Shown here: positions 43,812-52,852 of the stretch, one piece after another
Position numbering within the stretch: position 1 is the stretch's first letter
How the letters are laid out: every line of letters begins with the position of its first letter
Assembly: GCF_013393385.1 (NCBI RefSeq)
Contig: NZ_AP023239.1
Coordinates: 3,844,001-3,908,000, forward strand
Origin: Paenibacillus sp. URB8-2
GTDB taxonomy: Bacteria; Bacillota; Bacilli; Paenibacillales; Paenibacillaceae
Reading direction: 5' to 3'
DNA length: 64,000 nt
Position numbers and translations under genes: made by a program
The notes under the pieces: model-generated
The model's input: only the letters and a program-made list of their open reading frames with translations
Told to the model about the DNA's origin: nothing
Databases searched by the model: none

Positions 43812-44909
43812 TTACCGGTAAAGACCAAATCTTCTGCGTATCCAGTGAGTAACAAACAAGATGGAGGGAATGACCGCGCAGATTGCGATTAAGTAATATT
43901 GTTGTACTATTTTCCCTTCTTCGCGATGTGCGGTATAGCTCTGAACGCTGATGAGGGAGATGAACAGCATGACCACGCCAACAGGAACAGCCAATTTCCG
44001 GGGTTCCCGCACCTTGAACAAATCCGAGGCAACAACCATGGCGGCGTAACAATAAACTGTCACTTTGAAAAAGATGCAGATGATCAGGTCCAATATCACA
44101 AATGCATCCAATCTCTGGATAAAATCAGCCACATTTACGAGTGAAATGGTCGTGAACAACGGGAAGGTGGTTCTTTGGTATATCTTCTCTCCAAGCACCG
44201 ACATTTCAATCGCATGCGTAAAGCTCAATAACAGCGCGCTTACTATAAGCGCGGCAAGCCCTGTTCTCCGGGCCGCTCGGCCTATTCGGAGACAGGGCAG
44301 GATGGTTGTGAAGACAAGAAGTTCCCCGAACGGAAACATCCATATGTTGGGGTACGCCGAAGCAAAGGCTTCCTTCCAATCCTTTATATGCAGAGGAAAC
44401 AAATTTTTTATATCCACAAGCCCCGATGCGATAACAATTGAATTGCTGATTACACCGATCGCAACGATTGCTAGGAAATAGATTTCCGCTGTTCTGCCAA
44501 ACACTTCTATTCCCTTGCTTAATACATACACAACGGCTGCAATCATGGCTGCGTTAATGATCAGGATAGGCGTCTTGTCATATGAGGCCGAGAACAGCAG
44601 ATCGCCTGCTTCCCGCAAATTTCTGGAACCGCTAAACATAAGAAACGGTACGTACAGCAGGCTTAATGGCCAGCCGATCCATTTGCCCAGGATCTTTTGC
44701 ATATACCCGCTTAGGATCAGACCGGGAAATTGGCGGTACAAATCGGCATAAATCAAATATAATACAATGCCTCCGGGCAGGGCCAGCAGGATGGACAGCC
44801 ATACGGAGCGTCCGCTTTCAAGACCTACTGGAACCACAAGCGCCGTGCCCAGCTCAAACAGGACGATCAAGGCAAATAATTGTTTGGGGCTGATGACTTC
44901 TTTTCTCAT
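43812..44909 (-). CDS. GerB-type spore germination permease
   Basis: A 365-residue membrane protein of the GerAB/spore permease family with about ten helices (ISPKQLFALIVLFELGTALV at the start; FPGLILSGYMQKILGKWIGW; IWMFPFGELLVFTTILPC). It is the integral B subunit of a nutrient germinant receptor in the spore inner membrane and belongs with the GerA- and GerC-type genes upstream. ATG 44909 with GGGTGAG six bases before it is favoured. It is separated from gerC by a 400-base gap that carries a plus-strand small gene. Confidence 0.9.
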   Translation of the reverse strand: MRKEVISPKQLFALIVLFELGTALVVPVGLESGRSVWLSILLALPGGIVLYLIYADLYRQFPGLILSGYMQKILGKWIGWPLSLLYVPFLMFSGSRNLREAGDLLFSASYDKTPILIINAAMIAAVVYVLSKGIEVFGRTAEIYFLAIVAIGVISNSIVIASGLVDIKNLFPLHIKDWKEAFASAYPNIWMFPFGELLVFTTILPCLRIGRAARRTGLAALIVSALLLSFTHAIEMSVLGEKIYQRTTFPLFTTISLVNVADFIQRLDAFVILDLIICIFFKVTVYCYAAMVVASDLFKVREPRKLAVPVGVVMLFISLISVQSYTAHREEGKIVQQYYLIAICAVIPSILFVTHWIRRRFGLYR

Positions 44910-45062
44910 GAACGGCTCACCCGATCCTATCCTAATATTCATCCCTGAAAGCGCCCCGCAAATTATGAGGCGTTATGGACTAGGGGGACTTGCGAAGGGT
45001 AATACTAGTTTTAGTTTCCGTCCGGAACCGGCTCTTTACATCCATAACAAAGGGGTAAACTG

Positions 45063-45290
45063 ATGAAAATCCTTTTTCTATATGTACTGCTTTGCTTCTT
45101 GGGCTTGTCCATGACTGTCTCTGTAGATCTTATATCCGGCATGAGTCTTCTCTCGTCCCTTCAGTCCATTCGTACCACTTTCCGTACCGCGAGTACACTG
45201 GAATCCACAGCCATGGCGCTTTTTTTCTCAGTTCCGTTTATAGCAGTCATAGCGGGATCAATAAAAAACAAGAATAAGCAAAAGAAGTGA
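45063..45290 (+). CDS. Small two-helix membrane protein inside the ger cluster, opposite strand
   Basis: A 75-residue protein with two hydrophobic segments (MKILFLYVLLCFLGLSMTVS and AMALFFSVPFIAVIAGSI) and a basic C-terminus (KNKNKQKK). AAAGGGG lies eight bases before the ATG. It is on the opposite strand in the gap between gerC- and gerB-type genes. Not recognised. Small membrane proteins (GerD/GerKD-like extra subunits) are known to modulate germinant receptors, but no sequence match was seen, so that link is speculative. Confidence 0.55.
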   Translation: MKILFLYVLLCFLGLSMTVSVDLISGMSLLSSLQSIRTTFRTASTLESTAMALFFSVPFIAVIAGSIKNKNKQKK

Positions 45291-45324
45291 CTATATCATG
45301 GAAAACTCCTACGAGTAAAGCCTG

Positions 45325-46527
45325 CTAATCAGGCGACAGGAACGGCTTCAGTCTCATTCCCGTACTGCGGACGAACGCTTCGACATGAAGATCCAATTCA
45401 CCTTTGGCAAATGCATGATCCCAATCCTTCCCGACCGTTTCCCAGGCATTGGGATCCGTTCGCTTGAGCTCAGATCCAAAATTAAAAACGTCGCTGTTCA
45501 TGCGCTGGGCGGACTGAAAGGCCTGCTTCACCTCTTCCTTCGTAGTTTCCTCAAGTTCAAGTTCAAGCTGCCGGATCACTTTCCTATCGTTAAGGTTAAT
45601 CATAACCTTCGTTTCATTCATAATCCCTTCCTCAAAAATATGCACATGAAAAACGGGCACTCCCTCCCGGATATCAACTTTGACTTTGGTCTTGGAAGTG
45701 AAAATATTGACGGCAATCGCTTCTTTTTGTTCTTCTGAATCAATATTTAGAATGGTCTCATCTATCTTGTCCAGCAGCCACAATGTTCCTCTAGCCTCTG
45801 AACCATCCAACCAGCGGTCCAGCTTACCGTCCTTTAGCACACCCAGCCCGCTCATCTCGATGATCGCCGATGACTCCGTTTGTTCCAGATCCGATTTCTT
45901 CTTTCCTTCCTCCTTGTCCCCGATGAGCCGGATACCGCTTATGGTCATGTCTCCTTCCTCTGTAATTCCGCTGATAAACTCCTTAACATTGACATACCGG
46001 GTTTCTCCCCATACATTGGATGAATTCTTGGTTTTTTTGGCTAATCCAATTGACGGAATGATCTCGACCCGCTGCAAGATCTTCATAATGGAAGCGGCAT
46101 CCGTATTTCTTGATATAAGCACAGCCGAGTTAAGCCTGAGTTCATGAGACCTTTCGAAAATATCAAATACATGACCAATTCCGGTTTTAGCCAAGGATTC
46201 TCCCACGACGACAAGCTGGGTATGTGCAAAAAAAAGCTGCCGGCTTACCTTCTTCGAGGCCTTCCTCAAAGCTCCGAATAAAGTAGTGTCGTTTGCCGAG
46301 AAGACTGTAACCGGGGGCTGCCCGGCAGCGGGTCCTGGATTCGATGAAGTAGCCGCCGGATTTACGAGTTGAAACGTAACCCTGTACCCCTCTTTTCCCG
46401 GCAGCTCATCAATTCCAATTCCGCTTACGATCGCAAGGTCATTTAATTCCCTGCTGTTCCAACAGCTTGTGAGCAGCAGGGACATGCCTGAAAGAATAAC
46501 CAGACAGCATATCCATTTAGTCTTCAT
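45325..46527 (-). CDS. Ger(x)C-family spore germination lipoprotein
   Basis: A 400-residue lipoprotein. The signal peptide ends in lipobox LTSC, followed by the family start WNSRELNDLAIVSGIGID. Further motifs: QLFFAHTQLVVVGESLAKTG and the C-terminal domain with DVFNFGSELKRTDPNAWETVG. It is the C subunit of the receptor, anchored at the outer face of the spore inner membrane. Its ATG overlaps the stop of the gerA-type gene by four bases. Confidence 0.95.
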   Translation of the reverse strand: MKTKWICCLVILSGMSLLLTSCWNSRELNDLAIVSGIGIDELPGKEGYRVTFQLVNPAATSSNPGPAAGQPPVTVFSANDTTLFGALRKASKKVSRQLFFAHTQLVVVGESLAKTGIGHVFDIFERSHELRLNSAVLISRNTDAASIMKILQRVEIIPSIGLAKKTKNSSNVWGETRYVNVKEFISGITEEGDMTISGIRLIGDKEEGKKKSDLEQTESSAIIEMSGLGVLKDGKLDRWLDGSEARGTLWLLDKIDETILNIDSEEQKEAIAVNIFTSKTKVKVDIREGVPVFHVHIFEEGIMNETKVMINLNDRKVIRQLELELEETTKEEVKQAFQSAQRMNSDVFNFGSELKRTDPNAWETVGKDWDHAFAKGELDLHVEAFVRSTGMRLKPFLSPD

Positions 46528-48065
46528 GCTTGACCTCCCCCGGGTTCGTTGCTCCGCCCTTCCCCCCCGGTCTTATTCAAGAAATTCATCGGGGAACGAA
46601 CAAGCGTGTCTTTCTGAGCCTCCGGAATAAAGGGAGCTATCGGGGACATGTAAGGAGTTCCCAAGGATCGCAGACTGCACAGGTGGGCGGTAACAATCAA
46701 GCTCGTAATGGCTATCCCGTAGAGCCCCATAAAAGCGGCTGCAAACATATTGATAAACCGGAGCAGACGTATGGACAGCGCCATATTATAAGCCGGAGTT
46801 GCAAAACTGGAGATGCCTGTCAAGGAAACAATGATAACCATGGCCGATGAGACAATTCCGGCTTGAACGGCCGCCTCTCCCAACACCAGGCCTCCGATAA
46901 TGGATACCGTTTGGCCGATTGGAGCAGGCATGCGGATACCCGCCTCGCGAATAATTTCAAAAGTGACCTCCATCAGTAATGCCTCGACGAAAATGGGGAA
47001 GGGGACGCCTTCGCGTTGTGAAGCCAAGCTTATCAGCAGCGGAGTAGGAATCATCTCCTGGTGAAAATTAAGGGCCGCAACAAAGAGGCCAGGGCCGAAT
47101 AAAGAAATGAACAAACATAAAAGCCTCAGCATCCGGATCAATGACGAGACACCATACCGCTGGTAATAGTCTTCAACCGTATGGAAAAACATAAAAAAGG
47201 TTGTAGGAGCGATCAATACGAAGGGCGTTCCATCCACGAAAACGGCGATCCGTCCTTCCAGGAGATTTCCGGCCACACTGTCCGGCCGTTCGGTATTATA
47301 CAGCGTCGGGAATGGAGAGTTCTTATTTTCTTCAATAAGCTGCTCAATATAGCCCGATTCCAAAATGGAATCCACATGAATATTGTTCAGCTTTGATCTG
47401 AGTTCCTGAATCATTTTTTCGTCTGCAATCCCATGAATATACATGATCGCCACCTCGGTTTGTGTCACCGAGCCCAAAGTCAGCGCCTCTACCCATAAAT
47501 CCGGATTTTTTATTCTTCTGCGCACAGCCGCAATATTCGTCCCTATCGATTCCGTAAAAGCTTCCTTGGAACCTCGTATCGAAATCTGGGTAGCCGCTTC
47601 AGATACCGCCCTTACTTTGCCTCCGCTCGCGGCTCCGCCTATCGCTTGGTTCAGACCGTCGATGAGAATCACCGTATTTCCGGACAGCAGAGCTTCGAAC
47701 AGCCCGTCCATATCCCGGATAGCCTTCTCTTTGCCCATCCCAAGCGCTTTTTCTTTCATATAATTGTAAATCTCCATACTGTCCGGTTCACTAGGATATC
47801 CGCTTCCGGATGTTTCAAAGGACATGGCATGTCCGACAAAATCTTCAATCTCCGCCTTATCGGTTATCCCTTCTATATATACAGTTCCCACTCGAACTTG
47901 GGAGTGCATCAATTTAAAATTCCGTATGATGAGATCAGGGCTATTGCCAAAGCCGTCTCTGACACGCTTCAAATTTTCATCCAGACTGGAGGAGAGGGGG
48001 GCGTTCTTTCGATTGCCGCTGTTCACCGCCGCAGGTTTTATAGGTTTTGTTCTCCAAATAGACAT
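46524..48065 (-). CDS. GerA-type spore germination protein
   Basis: A 513-residue receptor A subunit. The N-terminal soluble domain (SLDENLKRVRDGFGNSPDLI to about residue 290) carries family motifs EGITDKAEI and SIRGSKEAFTESIGTNIAAV. The C-terminal part has about five helices (ALNFHQEMIPTPLLISLASQ, PAPIGQTVSIIGGLVLGEAA). The start has GGAGGTGCC upstream. First gene of the receptor operon. The germinant cannot be predicted. Confidence 0.95.
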   Translation of the reverse strand: MSIWRTKPIKPAAVNSGNRKNAPLSSSLDENLKRVRDGFGNSPDLIIRNFKLMHSQVRVGTVYIEGITDKAEIEDFVGHAMSFETSGSGYPSEPDSMEIYNYMKEKALGMGKEKAIRDMDGLFEALLSGNTVILIDGLNQAIGGAASGGKVRAVSEAATQISIRGSKEAFTESIGTNIAAVRRRIKNPDLWVEALTLGSVTQTEVAIMYIHGIADEKMIQELRSKLNNIHVDSILESGYIEQLIEENKNSPFPTLYNTERPDSVAGNLLEGRIAVFVDGTPFVLIAPTTFFMFFHTVEDYYQRYGVSSLIRMLRLLCLFISLFGPGLFVAALNFHQEMIPTPLLISLASQREGVPFPIFVEALLMEVTFEIIREAGIRMPAPIGQTVSIIGGLVLGEAAVQAGIVSSAMVIIVSLTGISSFATPAYNMALSIRLLRFINMFAAAFMGLYGIAITSLIVTAHLCSLRSLGTPYMSPIAPFIPEAQKDTLVRSPMNFLNKTGGEGRSNEPGGGQA

Positions 48066-48133
48066 GCAGGCACCTCCTGCCTTTACTATTTGCCGCCTCC
48101 TGTTTTTTATTCATCTTATGGAAAATATTAAGC

Positions 48134-48168
48134 AAAAACGGGCACCCTCCCTCTGGAAGGTACCCGTT
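48134..48168 (-). terminator. Terminator of the YdcF-family gene
   Basis: On the minus strand AACGGGTACC pairs imperfectly with GGTGCCCGTT and is followed by TTTTTGC, 12 bases after the stop. Confidence 0.8.
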
Positions 48169-48179
48169 GTCTAGAAAAA

Positions 48180-48944
48180 TTATTTCCCTTTGACCGCAAC
48201 AGCCAATGAACCGATATACTCCTTCAATACGCCTCCGACCGTTTCGATGGCTCCAGGGCTGGGCGCCAGCTTCCCCGCATACCATGACGCAGAAGCCGCA
48301 GTGCTTGCATGATAATCGGTCGGATACGGCTGCACTTCCATCCCGGCCCGCCGGAACTCCGCAACCGCCCGCGGCATATGAAAAGCCGAGGTAACCAGCA
48401 CAGGGCGGCTCAATCCCTGTTCCTTCAACAGCGCGGCTGTGTATTCCGCATTCTGTTCCGTATTCAGCGAGCGATTCTCTATAAGAATATTCTGCTCGTC
48501 CACTCCCAATCCGATCAGCTGCCTGCGGGCGATGTCGCCTTCGTTTCCGCTGTCCGCAAAAACCTGCCCGCCGCTGAACAGCACCGGCAATCCTGTCAGA
48601 CGGTGAAGCCGCACGGCCGTTATAAGCCGGTTGGCAGCCGAGCCTCCCAAATTGCCCTCGCCGTCCACATCGGGTGTTCCCTGTGTGGCTCCTCCGCCGA
48701 GCACAACCAGACAATCGCCCTGCACCTGCGCCGGGGGAGCATATTTCGATTCCAGCGTCCGCATTAGCGGGTTGGCTACCAGCGGGACCGAAGCCAAATA
48801 CAGCAGCAGCGTTACGGCGAGCAGCAGCGCTGCTGAGCCGCGCTGTTTTTTCCATAGCATCCACAATGCCAGCAGCGTCAGAAGCAGGATAAATATTCCC
48901 GGAGGAAGCACGAAACTGTAGATAAATTTAATAACATAAATCAA
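48180..48944 (-). CDS. YdcF/SanA (DUF218) family protein
   Basis: A 254-residue membrane-anchored protein. Two N-terminal helices (FVLPPGIFILLLTLLALWML; AALLLAVTLLLYLASVPLVA) precede a DUF218 domain with CLVVLGGGATQGTP, PVLFSGGQVFADSG, GDIARRQLIGLGVDEQNILI, NTEQNAEYTAALL and LVTSAFHMPRAVAEF. In other bacteria related ElyC/SanA proteins affect envelope polysaccharide synthesis. TTG start at 48944 follows GGAGAGGG. Role here inferred only from family. Confidence 0.9.
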   Translation of the reverse strand: MIYVIKFIYSFVLPPGIFILLLTLLALWMLWKKQRGSAALLLAVTLLLYLASVPLVANPLMRTLESKYAPPAQVQGDCLVVLGGGATQGTPDVDGEGNLGGSAANRLITAVRLHRLTGLPVLFSGGQVFADSGNEGDIARRQLIGLGVDEQNILIENRSLNTEQNAEYTAALLKEQGLSRPVLVTSAFHMPRAVAEFRRAGMEVQPYPTDYHASTAASASWYAGKLAPSPGAIETVGGVLKEYIGSLAVAVKGK

Positions 48945-48975
48945 TAGATCCCTCTCCTTTCTGTAATGATGAATC

Positions 48976-49785
48976 TTAGGTCGCTGATGTTAACCTTGCT
49001 CTGATGATCGATACGAGTTTGATTTTTTCACCCTGCGGGACCCCTTCGGTCAATCTGGCCGCGGCTGTCGGCATTATCCACTTATCTATCGTTGAATAAT
49101 CCTGGCCGGTTACCCGAAGATACTCTTTAATGTAGGCTGACTTCAGCTTGTTTCTTAAGAATTGAGCAAATAACTTAATGAGAGCTGGGGTGCCTTCAGG
49201 CATAGATCCTATGCTTAGTAAAATCACCGATCTGGCGACGTCGCCGGCAGGATTTCCCGACATCCCGGTCATCCAGTCAAGAATCCAGCAGCTTCCGTCA
49301 AACATCACGTTGTCCGGATGAAAGTCGCCATGGCACAGCTGGTCCCCTTCAGGCAATTCCTCTGTGTAGCGGATAATTATTGCTTTCTCCTGTTCGGTAA
49401 GGAGGGGAGCCCTTTGTATGCTTTCACAGAGCAGCTTCTTCTGTTTCCTGTTCAATTCGGACGCCTCGTAAGCATGGATTTCAGCGTGCAGGTTCGCCAG
49501 CAGGTTTGAATATTTATTCACAGCCCAAGGCTTCCTGGTGAGAAGATCAAGCAATGAAGCGCCGGAGATGCGCTGAAATATTAATCCGTTCCTACCGTCC
49601 AGTTCGGTATGTCCAAAGGGCTCCGGAGTGCGGATACCAAGCGAACAAGCCAGCCTACTGACCACAAGCTCCTGATTGATCGCCTCCGCGGGGAAGTTCT
49701 TTTTGTAAAGCTTGATTATTCTTCCTTCGGCAAGTTCAAAAATATCAGCTGTTCTTCCCTGTCCAACCCGATTCAAATTAACCAT
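48976..49785 (-). CDS. Aminoglycoside-phosphotransferase-fold kinase
   Basis: A 269-residue APH-fold protein. Brenner-type motif LCHGDFHPDNVMFDG with catalytic Asp, and metal-binding Asp in CWILDWMTGMSGNPAGD. The N-lobe has GQGRTADIFELAEGRIIKLYK. Such proteins phosphorylate diverse small molecules; resistance cannot be assumed. ATG 49785 follows GGGAGGG by 11 bases; in-frame codons continue to 49836 without a ribosome site. It follows the methyltransferase gene by 63 bases and may share its transcript. Confidence 0.87.
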   Translation of the reverse strand: MVNLNRVGQGRTADIFELAEGRIIKLYKKNFPAEAINQELVVSRLACSLGIRTPEPFGHTELDGRNGLIFQRISGASLLDLLTRKPWAVNKYSNLLANLHAEIHAYEASELNRKQKKLLCESIQRAPLLTEQEKAIIIRYTEELPEGDQLCHGDFHPDNVMFDGSCWILDWMTGMSGNPAGDVARSVILLSIGSMPEGTPALIKLFAQFLRNKLKSAYIKEYLRVTGQDYSTIDKWIMPTAAARLTEGVPQGEKIKLVSIIRARLTSAT

Positions 49786-49848
49786 CCGATTGTCTTCCCT
49801 CCCGCTCTTCGCAGCCTGTGAAACTTCCAATCGCAAGAAGCATCCCGT

Positions 49849-50601
49849 TCATTTCATTGCAATAATATGCGTGAATATCGCAATCTCCCGATATGGGCTC
49901 CGGCCTCCAAGTTCAAGCTCCAACTTCGTCGCCCGGCGATGCCAATCTCCATCTTGCTTGATATCGTTATCCGCTATGTATCCGTAAATATTATGTATTC
50001 CAAAGCGAACGACCGTCCCATACCCCGATTCCCTCAACCATTCGGACAGCTGTTCAAAAGAATACGTCGTAATGTCCGTCTGAATAATTGCGCTGTACTC
50101 CTTACTGCTCTCCATACTCACCAAGGCGCTGTCCGGATCTTTGTTGATGATCGCTTTTTTCATGACTTTAGCCGCCGGATTGTGCGCGATTAGCGACAAA
50201 TACCCTTTTGTATGCTGACAGCCGCCGATTTTCTCGATAAAAAGCTTCGGGTCTTCCGTATACTCCAATATATTGTGGCAAAATATCCAGTCATAGGTTC
50301 CCAGACGATCCGCCATATTCTCAAATGTGTCGCAAGTAAATTGAACGTCCGTTCCCTGTTCTTTTGCAATCTCAATCAAGGATTTCGTCGGATCAATTCC
50401 GGTAACCTTATTCCCGCGCCTGGCGTATTCATTGCTGGAAATCCCGAAGCCGCAGCCGATATCCAAAACCGTCTGCCCCGTCCCGGTCATAAACCGGTCG
50501 ATCTGCTCCCACGCCGTTTCATAGAACAACCGCCCCCAAGGCATCCTTGTATAATTAAAGTACTGCTCGACCGTGTTCGCAAAAGCCTCTGATTTGTTCA
50601 T
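49849..50601 (-). CDS. CmoM/SmtA-like SAM-dependent methyltransferase
   Basis: A 250-residue class I methyltransferase. SAM motif I VLDIGCGFGISSNEYARRG, acidic residue in VTGIDPTKSLIEIA, motif post-II DWIFCHNILEYTEDP, and a C-terminal LELELGGRSPYREIAIFTHII. The overall pattern, including the N-terminal FYETAWEQIDRFM and SLIAHNPAAKVMKKA, resembles E. coli CmoM, which methylates 5-carboxymethoxyuridine in tRNA. That function is plausible but not proven by sequence. AAAGGAGTTCCCTC precedes the ATG. Confidence 0.82.
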   Translation of the reverse strand: MNKSEAFANTVEQYFNYTRMPWGRLFYETAWEQIDRFMTGTGQTVLDIGCGFGISSNEYARRGNKVTGIDPTKSLIEIAKEQGTDVQFTCDTFENMADRLGTYDWIFCHNILEYTEDPKLFIEKIGGCQHTKGYLSLIAHNPAAKVMKKAIINKDPDSALVSMESSKEYSAIIQTDITTYSFEQLSEWLRESGYGTVVRFGIHNIYGYIADNDIKQDGDWHRRATKLELELGGRSPYREIAIFTHIIAMK

Positions 50602-50803
50602 GAGGGAACTCCTTTAAGTCAAATAGAATTTCCGATATCAAATAAGTTTTCTAACTTATGGATATTCTGATAATACCTTCGGATAGAAGTGTTGACAAGC
50701 GGCCGGCACTTTCAGATAATACATTTATAAGAACGTATGTTTGCAATGGGGAATCAGGATTTTTCCGAACGGCAGTTCATATTTCGATAAGGGAGCGATA
50801 ACC

Positions 50804-51208
50804 ATGCAGGATCAAAAGATCACCACGTTTTTAATGTTTTCCGGACAGGCTGAGGAGGCGATGAACTTCTATATTTCTTTGTTCGACGGGTCGGAAGTGC
50901 TGCATATTCAGCGTTACGGGCCAAACGAAGATGGAGCCGAAGGGAGCGTGAGGAATGCCGCTTTTTCGCTGAACGGACAACAGTTTATGTGCATCGATAG
51001 TAATATACCGCATGATTTCACGTTTACGCCTTCCATGTCTCTGTATGTCAATTGCAAGAGCGAGGAAGAGATTGACCTTCTGTATTCGAAGCTGTCCGAA
51101 GGAGGCAGCGTGTTCATGCCTTTGGCCTCATATCCTTTCAGCGATAAATTCGGCTGGGTCGGCGATCGATACGGAGTGACTTGGCAGTTGAATCTGGCGG
51201 GGAAATAA
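50804..51208 (+). CDS. VOC superfamily PhnB-like protein
   Basis: A 134-residue glyoxalase-fold protein of the PhnB / 3-demethylubiquinone-methyltransferase-like group. Signature start ITTFLMFSGQAEEAMNFYIS, middle GQQFMCIDSN, and C-terminal PFSDKFGWVGDRYGVTWQLN. No activity is established for most members. ATG 50804 has AAGGGAG upstream; the frame extends back to 50741 without support. Single-gene unit. Confidence 0.88.
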   Translation: MQDQKITTFLMFSGQAEEAMNFYISLFDGSEVLHIQRYGPNEDGAEGSVRNAAFSLNGQQFMCIDSNIPHDFTFTPSMSLYVNCKSEEEIDLLYSKLSEGGSVFMPLASYPFSDKFGWVGDRYGVTWQLNLAGK

Positions 51209-51226
51209 GTGAAAAAGCAGAAACAA

Positions 51227-51271
51227 AACCCGCGAAATGCCCCTGCAGCGGGATCAACGTTCTCGCGGGTT
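51227..51271 (+). terminator. Hairpin after the VOC gene
   Basis: AACCCGCGA and TCGCGGGTT form a 9-bp stem with a 27-base loop, 18 bases after the stop, followed by TAATTC rather than a strong U tract. Confidence 0.6.
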
Positions 51272-51334
51272 AATTCAATAATCATACCTTAACCAGACTT
51301 TATCCGGGCAAGAAATCAAGCTCACCCTTCAAAT

Positions 51335-51372
51335 CCAAAAAAACAGACCCGCCAAACTCATATTGGCGGGTC
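51335..51372 (-). terminator. galK terminator
   Basis: On the minus strand GACCCGCCAA pairs perfectly with TTGGCGGGTC and is followed by TGTTTTTTT, 8 bases after the galK stop. Confidence 0.9.
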
Positions 51373-51379
51373 CGCTTGA

Positions 51380-52708
51380 TTAATTCCGCGCAGCTGCGGG
51401 AAGCTTGTCATCGTTCAAAAGAAGGTTTACATTAACCGCGCCGTACTTGCGCATGCGGATGGAGTAAATTGGGTCGACGCCAAATGATTGCATATACTCG
51501 GTATAGGAATCGACGAGCGCTTTGGGCAGCAGGGCCATAATTACACCGGCAAACCCTCCTCCATGCACCCGGCAAGCTCCGGCTCCGTTATTCTTGATAA
51601 ACAATTCGGTAACCGCCAGGTACAGGGATACACCTTGTGTTTCCGGGGTCAAATTGGAATAACAATTCTGGAGCCATTTCCAAGACGAATTGCCGGATTC
51701 ATTGACCAACTTGAGAAATTCATCCGCATGTCCCTCTTCCAGCGCTTTAATCTGCTTCTCCACTCTACCGTTTTCCTCGAAAAAATGCAGGGCTCTCAGA
51801 ACGGCTCTATCTCCCGCCTTTTCCCTGATTTCCTGCAAACGGCTCAGCACATCCTCCATACTCAATTCGCCGAGAACCTTGGCTCCCAGCTCGCCCGCTA
51901 CCGCTTTCATTTCCGAAGGAATCGAAGAATACTCACGGCTTAAATCCGCATGGTTGCCTCCTGTGGGCACGATCAGAAGCTTGTAGGCTTGGTCCACCGG
52001 CTCAAAATTCAAGCTCGTGATTACAGGGTGCTGCGCATCTTTAAAATCTATGGATATCAGACCGCCGTGACCGCACGCGATTTGGTCGAGCAGGCCGGAT
52101 TGCTTGTCCCACTTGCTGTTTTCGGCAAATTGCCCGATTTTGGCGCAGGTTACCACATCCATTTGATTATCGTTATACAAGAAATTGAGGATGGCGCAGA
52201 TCAGCATTTCAAAGGACGCCGAAGAACTCACTCCAGCCGCGCTGATCACATCGCTTGTTACACAAACGTTGAAGCCTCCGATGTTATAGCCTTTTTTTTC
52301 AAAACCGTTCAGTATCCCTTCAACGAGAGTGTACGTTCCGGAAGCATTCGGAAGATCTTCTCTGTGGCTAAGATCAATCGTAAAATCTTCGTTGTACGTG
52401 ATGCTTTTGATGTTGACCTTGTTGTCCCCATTCTTCTCCGCAACGCCTATGCAATCCATATTAATGCTGGCCGCTATTACTTTGCCCAAATTATGATCGG
52501 TATGATTACCGCTGATTTCACTGCGGCCGGGTGAGCTAAACAGATAAACATCGGTTCCATTGAATCTTTCGTTATACTCGTGGACCAAAGAGCTGTATCT
52601 TTCGATTTGGCTGTTGAGCGTCTCTTGGCCTTCCCCGTAGAGTTCTGACAGCCTGTCTCTGAACAACTCCGAATGGATCAACTGAAGCGTATCTGCAATG
52701 GATGGCAT
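51380..52708 (-). CDS. galK: Galactokinase, divergent GHMP family
   Basis: A 442-residue GHMP kinase. Motif 1 reads SSPGRSEISGNHTDHNLG instead of the common APGRVNLIGEHTDYN; motif 2 AAGVSSSASFEMLICAILNF; motif 3 region ACRVHGGGFAGVIMALLP. The variant motif 1 is usual in clostridial and Paenibacillus-type galactokinases, so galactose 1-phosphorylation is the best call, though another sugar is possible. ATG 52708 has AGGAGGAACGG upstream. It stands alone; galE and galT are not in the window. Confidence 0.85.
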   Translation of the reverse strand: MPSIADTLQLIHSELFRDRLSELYGEGQETLNSQIERYSSLVHEYNERFNGTDVYLFSSPGRSEISGNHTDHNLGKVIAASINMDCIGVAEKNGDNKVNIKSITYNEDFTIDLSHREDLPNASGTYTLVEGILNGFEKKGYNIGGFNVCVTSDVISAAGVSSSASFEMLICAILNFLYNDNQMDVVTCAKIGQFAENSKWDKQSGLLDQIACGHGGLISIDFKDAQHPVITSLNFEPVDQAYKLLIVPTGGNHADLSREYSSIPSEMKAVAGELGAKVLGELSMEDVLSRLQEIREKAGDRAVLRALHFFEENGRVEKQIKALEEGHADEFLKLVNESGNSSWKWLQNCYSNLTPETQGVSLYLAVTELFIKNNGAGACRVHGGGFAGVIMALLPKALVDSYTEYMQSFGVDPIYSIRMRKYGAVNVNLLLNDDKLPAAARN

Positions 52709-52852
52709 GTTACCGTTCCTCCTAAAGTTATTTTTCCGCAAATGCTTAGTCAAGGGCTGCACCTAGCATGACTTAGCATAAGAATAACTCATAATCCTTG
52801 TTTGATACATGGAGAAACGTTACTTTCACATGGAATAAAATGACTATCCCGG

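Noticed and set aside
43625..43852. 75-codon plus-strand frame between the siderophore operon and the gerB-type gene
   Set aside because: No ribosome site, and it overlaps the end of the gerB-type gene antisense.
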